A DNA stretch of 64,000 nt, taken from the NCBI RefSeq assembly GCF_031127805.1, contig NZ_JARXHW010000015.1:30660-94659 (forward strand), given 5' to 3'. The DNA comes from Thalassobacterium maritimum (GTDB lineage Bacteria > Verrucomicrobiota > Verrucomicrobiia > Opitutales > Coraliomargaritaceae). The notes beneath the pieces were generated by a model that was given only the letters and a program-made list of their open reading frames with translations, was not told where the DNA came from and ran no database searches. Both the position numbers and the translations under genes were made by a program. This document shows, in pieces, positions 59,267 to 64,000 of this stretch. Positions within the stretch are counted from its first letter, which is position 1. Every line of letters begins with the position of its first letter.

Positions 59267-60235
59267 ATGCCAGCACCACCAGTCAGTCCCGCCTACAGCT
59301 CCATCAACCGTGCTTACAACTCCGTGTTTCGGCCCGGCAAGTTGAGCCTTGGACTGGTGGTGCCGATTGAAGCCAACCGCAACAATCCGGTGCCGACTAT
59401 GGCGCAGCATCTGGAACGGGTGCAACTGGCAGAGCGCTTAGGCTTTGCCGCGGTCTGGTTGCGCGATGTGCCCTTCAACGTGCCGTCCTTCGGCGACGCT
59501 GGTCAGCTCTTCGATCCCTTCGTGTATCTCGGCCTGCTTGCGGGGCAGACCGAAGGCATCGCGCTCGGCGTGGCCAGTGTCGTCCTGCCGTTGCGGCATC
59601 CGGCTCATGTGGCCAAGGCCGCGGCGACTGCGGATGTGCTCTCGGGCGGACGCCTCCTTCTCGGCGTCGCTTCCGGCGATCGTCCCGACGAATACCCGGC
59701 CCTCAACTTGCCCTTTGAAAACCGGGGCGCTCGCTTTCGTGATAGCTTCGACTACATTCGCCGCATGAGCGAAACCGCACCGGATTTTGCAAATGCCTAC
59801 GGCCAGCCGGGCCGTGGCATGGACATGCTGCCCAAACCGGTCGGCGGACAACTGCCGCTGCTCATCACCGGAGGCAGCCAACAGGCACCCGAGTGGGCCG
59901 CGGCGCACGGAGATGGTTGGATGCTGTATCCGCGTCCACCGGCCACACAGGCGCAGCTGATCCGCAACTGGAACGACCGCGTGATCGACGCCGGCCGCTC
60001 ACCGCAGCCCGTCATGCAGTCGCTCTACGTCGACTTGCTCGAAGATCCCGAAGCCGCGCCGCGGCCCATCCATCTCGGCTTACAAACCGGCGTGCGCTAT
60101 TTGCTCGAACATCTACACGCCCTGGAAGCCGCGGGCATCAACCACGTCGCGCTCAACCTGCGCTTCAATCAGACGCCGGTCGAACAGACGCTGCATCATT
60201 TAGCCGACGTGCTCTTGCCGCAGTTCCACTCATAA
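59267..60235 (+). CDS. LLM class flavin-dependent oxidoreductase
   Basis: A 322-residue luciferase-like monooxygenase of the bacterial LLM fold. Marks are LGLVVPIEANRNN at the first strand, AERLGFAAVWLRDVPF, IALGVASVVLPLRHPAHVAK, the GRLLLGVASGDRPDEY strand and LLITGGSQQAPEWAAAHGDG. These enzymes use FMN or F420 for oxidation or reduction of small molecules. The substrate cannot be inferred. It is transcribed with its neighbours, 28 bp after the quinone oxidoreductase and 3 bp before the SDR gene. Confidence 0.9.
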   Translation: MPAPPVSPAYSSINRAYNSVFRPGKLSLGLVVPIEANRNNPVPTMAQHLERVQLAERLGFAAVWLRDVPFNVPSFGDAGQLFDPFVYLGLLAGQTEGIALGVASVVLPLRHPAHVAKAAATADVLSGGRLLLGVASGDRPDEYPALNLPFENRGARFRDSFDYIRRMSETAPDFANAYGQPGRGMDMLPKPVGGQLPLLITGGSQQAPEWAAAHGDGWMLYPRPPATQAQLIRNWNDRVIDAGRSPQPVMQSLYVDLLEDPEAAPRPIHLGLQTGVRYLLEHLHALEAAGINHVALNLRFNQTPVEQTLHHLADVLLPQFHS

Positions 60236-60238
60236 ACA

Positions 60239-61039
60239 ATGCACACTATGCATAAAACCATTCTCATCACCGGAGCCACCGACGGCATAGGCCTCGAAAC
60301 CGCCAAGCTGCTGGCCAGCCAAGGGCACACGCTCCTCCTACATGGACGTAACCCCGACAAACTGGCTACAGTCGCCGCTATGCTGGGGACACAGTCGCAG
60401 GTCGAGTCTTACGTCGCCGACTTTTCTAGTATTGAAGAAGTCAATACAATGGCCCAGTCCATTAATGAAAAGCACGGGCACTTGGATGTCTTAATCAACA
60501 ACGCCGGCGTTTACAAAACTCCCAGCCCCTTCACACCTGCAGGGCTCGATGTGCGCTTCGTGGTCAACGCCATCGCGCCTTATCATTTAACGCAGCAGCT
60601 CTTGCCCTTGCTTGGCCAGTCCGGACGCGTGGTCAATCTCTCCTCCGCCGCGCAGTCGCCAGTGGATTTGCAAGCCCTCGCAGGTCAGCATCAGCTCGAT
60701 GATATGGCCGCCTACGCGCAAAGCAAACTGGCGATCACCATGTGGACCCGCCACTTGGCGCAAGCCCATCCCGGAGGCCCGGTGATCGTTGCGGTGAATC
60801 CCGCTTCCTTGCTCGGCAGTAAGATGGTCAAAGAAGGCTTCGGTGTCGCGGGCGGAGACCTGCGCATCGGTGCCGACATCCTTGTGCGCGCCGCACTCTC
60901 CGAAGAGTTTGCCGCGGCCTCCGGTCAATACTACGACAACGATATCAAACGCTTCGCGCAGCCACACCCCGACGCCCTGAACGAGACCAAGATCAACGCA
61001 CTCGTCCTCGCCATCGAAACAATACTATCGAACCACTAA
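60239..61039 (+). CDS. Short-chain dehydrogenase/reductase
   Basis: A 266-residue SDR enzyme. The cofactor motif is ITGATDGIGLETAK, the structural motif INNAG and the catalytic residues Ser in NLSSAAQSP and Tyr/Lys in YAQSK. The start is ATG 60239 or ATG 60248 (MHKTILITGATDGIG), 3 codons on. Like retinol dehydrogenase-type SDRs it has a DxxxxFxxAxxLxxxN-type ADFSSIEEVNTMA segment. It should reduce a carbonyl with NADPH. It lies 3 bp after the LLM gene. Confidence 0.92.
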   Translation: MHTMHKTILITGATDGIGLETAKLLASQGHTLLLHGRNPDKLATVAAMLGTQSQVESYVADFSSIEEVNTMAQSINEKHGHLDVLINNAGVYKTPSPFTPAGLDVRFVVNAIAPYHLTQQLLPLLGQSGRVVNLSSAAQSPVDLQALAGQHQLDDMAAYAQSKLAITMWTRHLAQAHPGGPVIVAVNPASLLGSKMVKEGFGVAGGDLRIGADILVRAALSEEFAAASGQYYDNDIKRFAQPHPDALNETKINALVLAIETILSNH

Positions 61040-61047
61040 AACACATT

Positions 61048-61338
61048 ATGACAAAACTCACCATCACCGCCACCATTATAGCCAAGGCCGATTGCATCGA
61101 TCTGGTTAAGTCTGAACTCGAAAAAGTCGTCGCGCCGAGCCGCAAGGAAAACGGCTGTATCAACTACGACCTACACCAGGACAATCAGGACCCTGCGCAT
61201 TTTTTCATGTTCGAAAACTGGGAGACACGTGAGCTCTGGCAGGCACACCTCGAGAGCGCACACTTTAAGCAATTCGCAACCATTACCGAGGGAGCGCTTG
61301 AGAACCTCGCGATCCACGAAATGACGCAGATCGTATAA
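61048..61338 (+). CDS. Antibiotic biosynthesis monooxygenase-like protein (YgiN-type quinol monooxygenase)
   Basis: A 96-residue dimeric alpha+beta barrel of the ABM family. Marks are ATIIAKADCIDLVKSELEKV, the NYDLHQDNQDPAHFFMFENW strand pair and HLESAHFKQF. E. coli YgiN oxidises menadiol and related quinols without a cofactor, fitting the quinone oxidoreductases in the same operon (inference). The length is typical. It follows the SDR gene by 8 bp. Confidence 0.9.
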   Translation: MTKLTITATIIAKADCIDLVKSELEKVVAPSRKENGCINYDLHQDNQDPAHFFMFENWETRELWQAHLESAHFKQFATITEGALENLAIHEMTQIV

Positions 61339-61395
61339 GTGAAATCAAACATGTGGAATTCTTGTAAATCACTGCACTCACCAGCTCTATCATCC

Positions 61396-62214
61396 ATGAA
61401 AGCCAAACTCACACTCATCGCACTCACGGCCGCGCTGGCCACTCAACTAGTTGCCGCCACGCCCGCGGACTCCACGGTTGAAATCGTCCATGCCTCGCAA
61501 GTCGAATGGACCCACCTCAATCCGAAACGCGGCGACCTGGCCCCCAAGGCCGGCACACTCTGGGGCGACCGTGAGGGCACTGGGGCGACCGGATTTCTTC
61601 TCAAGCCGCCACAGGACTTCGAGTCTCCGCCGCACATTCACAATATTTCCTACCGCGGAGTCGTGATTCAAGGCGTCATACACAACGACGATCCCGGTGC
61701 CGCCAACATGTGGATGCCCGCCGGCTCTTTCTGGACCCAGCCTAAAGGGGAAGTGCACATCACCGCAGCCGCAGGCAGCGGCAGCCTCTCTTACATCGAG
61801 ATCGAGGAGGGACCCTATCTCGTCCAGCCAGAAGAGGAAGCCTTCGACAGCGGCGAACGGCCGGTTAATATAGACAAGGACAACTTGGTTTGGCTTACGG
61901 CAGACGACATGAAATGGATCCAAGCGGACGGAACCGCCATCGCCGTCCTTTGGGGCAGCACCGAAGCGGGACAACTCAATGGTAGCTATATCAAATTGCC
62001 CGCCCATTTTTCCGGAAGTATTCATAGTCGCGGCACACAGTTCGGTGCCGTTGTGATTAAAGGACCGCTCACTCACGCCGCAACGGATGAGCCCTTAGCG
62101 CCTGGCAGTTATTTTAGCTCTAAGGAAGCGACATTGCATCAAGTGCAAACGAACGAGAGCGAAGTCGTCCTTTATATCCGCACGAATGGCAAATACGACA
62201 TCGCTGTGGAGTAG
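61396..62214 (+). CDS. DUF4437-type secreted cupin protein
   Basis: A 272-residue secreted protein from ATG 61396 (MKAKLTLIALTAALATQLVA); a GTG at 61339, just after the previous stop, would add 19 residues before the leader. Two cupin units are visible: ESPPHIHNISYRGVVIQGVI with two His near residue 80, and KLPAHFSGSIHSRGTQFGAV with His pairs in the second. The middle has the DUF4437 patterns WMPAGSFWTQPKGEVHITAA and PGSYFSSKEATLHQV. Cupins of this kind may bind a metal and a small anion or quinone-like ligand. It is the last gene of the redox operon and the only one whose product is exported. Confidence 0.8.
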   Translation: MKAKLTLIALTAALATQLVAATPADSTVEIVHASQVEWTHLNPKRGDLAPKAGTLWGDREGTGATGFLLKPPQDFESPPHIHNISYRGVVIQGVIHNDDPGAANMWMPAGSFWTQPKGEVHITAAAGSGSLSYIEIEEGPYLVQPEEEAFDSGERPVNIDKDNLVWLTADDMKWIQADGTAIAVLWGSTEAGQLNGSYIKLPAHFSGSIHSRGTQFGAVVIKGPLTHAATDEPLAPGSYFSSKEATLHQVQTNESEVVLYIRTNGKYDIAVE

Positions 62215-62224
62215 GGGATCCAAC

Positions 62225-62312
62225 AGGAGCATGGACACTACTGTCCATGTGTGTCGGGTTGTTGGTGAGCAAGGCTGAGGCAAGGCGGGACAGGAGTGTC
62301 CCGTCTCCTGTC
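62225..62312. repeat. Dispersed palindromic repeat, rearranged copy
   Basis: AGGAGCATGGACACTACTGTCCATGTGTGTCGGGTTGTTG precedes a spacer, then CGGGACAGGAGTGTCCCGTCTCCT. Both hairpins of the family are present, but in the opposite order to the copies at 56036 and 63773, as in the junction of two head-to-tail copies. It starts 10 bp after the DUF4437 stop codon. Confidence 0.8.
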
Positions 62313-62342
62313 AAGAAACTGCTGGGCGAGGCGCCTTGCCAC

Positions 62343-62458
62343 TTAGTCTGCCACCACTCCTGCGCCGATGGAGAGCTTCAGCATTGCCCAGGCTTGAGCG
62401 GCGTCGTTGCTGGCGTAGGTGGCGGAGATGTCGACTTCTTCGATTACCAAGCACTCCC
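62343..62458 (-). pseudogene. C-terminal fragment of an unidentified protein gene
   Basis: On the minus strand this stretch reads LVIEEVDISATYASNDAAQA, WAMLKLSIGAGVVAD, stop. The composition is that of a real protein C-terminus, but the frame is closed by TAG directly upstream, at the side of the DUF4238 gene. It is therefore the cut-off end of a gene whose remainder is gone. I could not name the family. Confidence 0.5.
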
Positions 62459-62494
62459 ACTATCCACGCCCATCGTATTCTGCACAAAGTTCTT

Positions 62495-63649
62495 TCAAGA
62501 ACTACAGAAAATATCCTTTTTTAGCCTTTCGGCGTCCGCCTCCCGCAAAGGGCATCCAAGAATTTCCTCCATACTTTCAAAAACACCTCGACCTGGATGC
62601 TTGTCCAAGTCGTTGACTACAGCTTCTACCATATTAGACCACTCAGGATCACGTCGGTTGTCCTCGCCGATCTTTCTTTTTTTATGATACTTACAAAAAG
62701 CCCAAGGGTGGCGAAGTTTAGGCGAAGGCTGGCGTATGTGGAGTATCGATTCTTCCTCGCTTTCTCCCTTAAACTCTCGGAGCGAGCTACTGACCGGAAG
62801 TCGTAGTGAGGCGTTTTTCATCACCAATTGGAATACGGCTGGCTTAAATTCGGGCGAATGGAAATAGATACATTTTTCAGCTGACTGAAGCTGCAATGAA
62901 TTAACTAAGTCGACGTCCAATCGACTAATAGTGACTGGATTTTCTCGACGACTACCCACTTTATAGACCTTCGGATCGTAGAAGAACAGGCAGAGATGGG
63001 GGGCTATCGGTAACAGCAGCTGAAACCCGGATCGACTAAAACCAACAAAGGATCGATACGGTTCTATAGTTGCGAATAATTGATTCATTTTCACGACGGG
63101 GTTGTCGCTAGTCACAAAGGATGAGCCGTCTTCAGCTTCTAGAAGCTTGCACCCCAGCGTTTGCATCTCAAGCCAGGACGAAATCGCCGTTGCTTTAAGC
63201 TGAGTTCCGGCAACACCGGTAAAATCCATCATTTCTTCCTTCCAGCCACCCTCTGGTTCACGCAACTCTCCTCGTTCTATTGCGGATTTAATAACTTCAT
63301 AACTTATCTTCTTGGGGAATACCTTGGCTAATTCCACTGCTTTTCTCGTTCGAATATCCAAGATAACTGCAAGAAAGCGCAGCGCCGCGAGTTCCTTAGG
63401 ATCAAATTTTCGCTGTTCACTGACTCGACGCAAAACAGGAGCCACATCACATTCAAATTGTTGCAATAAATCGTCTAATTGGCCATCATCTTTGTAAAAA
63501 TAATCTTGCTGACACTGTCGGTCTATTGGGGCGCGGTCGATTAAGCGTAGAGGGTTGATTCGTGCGACGGATAATTGGTTCGTGCCTTCAATACGGAATT
63601 GCCGCAGATAATGTTGCGGGACGAAGTGCTGGTTCTTGTTGACTGGCAT
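62495..63649 (-). CDS. DUF4238 domain protein
   Basis: A 384-residue cytoplasmic protein from ATG 63649 (MPVNKNQHFVPQHYLRQFRI); an earlier ATG at 63712 would add 21 residues not seen in the family. The N-terminal NQHFVPQHYLRQF is the hallmark of DUF4238, with QDYFYKDDGQLDDLLQQFEC after it and FVTSDNPVVKMNQL and LPIAPHLCLFFYDPK further on. The function of the family is unknown. The DNA is clearly more AT-rich than the redox operon next door, and the gene lies between two copies of a dispersed repeat and beside a cut gene end, so it is probably an acquired gene. Confidence 0.85.
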   Translation of the reverse strand: MPVNKNQHFVPQHYLRQFRIEGTNQLSVARINPLRLIDRAPIDRQCQQDYFYKDDGQLDDLLQQFECDVAPVLRRVSEQRKFDPKELAALRFLAVILDIRTRKAVELAKVFPKKISYEVIKSAIERGELREPEGGWKEEMMDFTGVAGTQLKATAISSWLEMQTLGCKLLEAEDGSSFVTSDNPVVKMNQLFATIEPYRSFVGFSRSGFQLLLPIAPHLCLFFYDPKVYKVGSRRENPVTISRLDVDLVNSLQLQSAEKCIYFHSPEFKPAVFQLVMKNASLRLPVSSSLREFKGESEEESILHIRQPSPKLRHPWAFCKYHKKRKIGEDNRRDPEWSNMVEAVVNDLDKHPGRGVFESMEEILGCPLREADAERLKKDIFCSS

Positions 63650-63772
63650 CAATTCAATTGAGAACTGAGTTTTGGCAATAATCAAAGGGAATTTGCGGGA
63701 ATGATTAGACAATAACGAAAAATACGTTTTAAAATAGTATATCGCCTGAAGTTAAGTGAATTTGCTGTTAAT

Positions 63773-63855
63773 CGGGACAGGAGTGTCCCGTCTCCTTTAG
63801 GCCTGACGGAGCATAGACACTCCTGTCCATGTCTTGTCGGGTTGTTGCAGGCTGA
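63773..63855. repeat. Dispersed palindromic repeat, longest copy
   Basis: CGGGACAGGAGTGTCCCG, TCTCCTTTAGGCCTGACGGAGC, then ATAGACACTCCTGTCCATG, and a tail TGTCGGGTTGTTGCAGGCTGAG shared with the copy at 62225-62312. Arms GGGACA/TGTCCC and an imperfect ATAGACA/TGTCCAT make two hairpins. It lies 124 bp upstream of the DUF4238 start. Confidence 0.85.
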
Positions 63856-63907
63856 GTTCGTGAGTGATCAGCTCGGGGCTTTTGTCGTCATTAAACCTAT
63901 CGACGGT

Positions 63908-63941
63908 TTTCGTTTATCACTTATACAAGTGATAGACGAAA
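63908..63941. promoter_or_regulatory. 15-bp inverted repeat with 4-bp centre
   Basis: TTTCGTTTATCACTT and AAGTGATAGACGAAA pair over 15 bp with one T:G mismatch around ATAC. It lies 21 bp before a possible start codon at 63962. It could be an operator for a dimeric regulator or a leader hairpin. Confidence 0.5.
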
Positions 63942-63961
63942 GCGATTCAGTTGACTATATT

Positions 63962-64000
63962 ATGTCTGCATATATCCCTATGAATTATAATCGTTTTATC
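63962..64000 (+). CDS. Possible start of a gene running out of the window
   Basis: From ATG 63962 (or in-frame ATG 63980) the frame MSAYIPMNYNRFI stays open to the end. Only 13 codons are visible, so this is a weak call. Confidence 0.25.
   Translation, partial: MSAYIPMNYNRFI

Larger units (their letters stand above)
63713..64000. other. Terminal intergenic region with repeat, long hairpin and possible gene start
   Basis: The last 288 bp hold a repeat copy (63773-63855), a 15-bp inverted repeat (63908-63941) and a short open frame running off the end from 63962. Nothing else is visible. Confidence 0.6.

Noticed and set aside
1..64000. Search for tRNA, rRNA, CRISPR, integrase, transposase or prophage genes
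   Set aside because: None was recognisable by eye; only small palindromic repeats and gene remnants suggest mobility.

Overview
The window reads as a chromosome segment of a marine-type Verrucomicrobiota bacterium, probably class Opitutae (Puniceicoccales, Coraliomargarita/Lentimonas-like). This placement is inferred from the mix of several PEP-CTERM surface proteins, many secreted S1 sulfatases and fucosidases, prepilin-type proteins and duplicated ExbD genes; no rRNA or tRNA gene is present to confirm it.

Layout. 1-2334: the 3' end of glucuronate isomerase (uxaC), a D-2-hydroxyacid dehydrogenase and an Ldh2-type dehydrogenase, together a sugar-acid oxidation cluster. 2440-13937: a lipoprotein, four PEP-CTERM proteins (two with DNRLRE/CBM96-like domains), a GH2 enzyme and a sulfatase that both lack signal peptides, a secreted beta-helix protein and a prepilin-like protein. 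14010-24500: the core of a fucan/fucoside utilisation locus. On the minus strand are FucP, an SSS sugar symporter and a DUF6786-like lipoprotein; divergent from them is an operon of GH141, GH29 fucosidase and an S1 sulfatase. 24675-32417: a very large pseudopilin-like membrane protein, two tandem paralogous small secreted proteins, and a histidine kinase with a discoidin-like sensor region paired with a NarL-type regulator. 32672-39692: an energised envelope complex (two TPR proteins, ExbB, two ExbD, and a TonB-like protein whose C-terminus looks like a vWA domain). 39728-45152: a decayed sulfatase, a GH43/GH117-like propeller, a second S1 sulfatase and a GH95 fucosidase, which form the second half of the fucan locus. 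45375-55416: a fifth PEP-CTERM protein, a CsgG-like/TPR gene split by a frameshift, a small membrane protein, a large TPR protein and a secreted putative glycosidase of no recognised family. 55593-62214: RidA, an AraC regulator and, divergently, a tight six-gene redox operon. 62215-64000: copies of a palindromic repeat around an AT-rich DUF4238 gene.

How it fits together (inference). Sulfatases and GH141/GH29/GH95 enzymes would desulfate and release L-fucose from algal fucans, FucP would import it, and GH2, the GH43/117-like propeller and the beta-helix proteins would handle other linkages. Two short motifs recur in intergenic DNA. A TTGAATAGATTCAA-like palindrome lies upstream of three PEP-CTERM genes and the beta-helix gene. 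A CGYGTATGCG-like motif lies upstream of both fucan operons. The most striking single oddities are a 17-copy CTAC repeat that touches the start codon of a PEP-CTERM gene, the vWA-like domain in the TonB position, and the frameshift-split CsgG-like gene.
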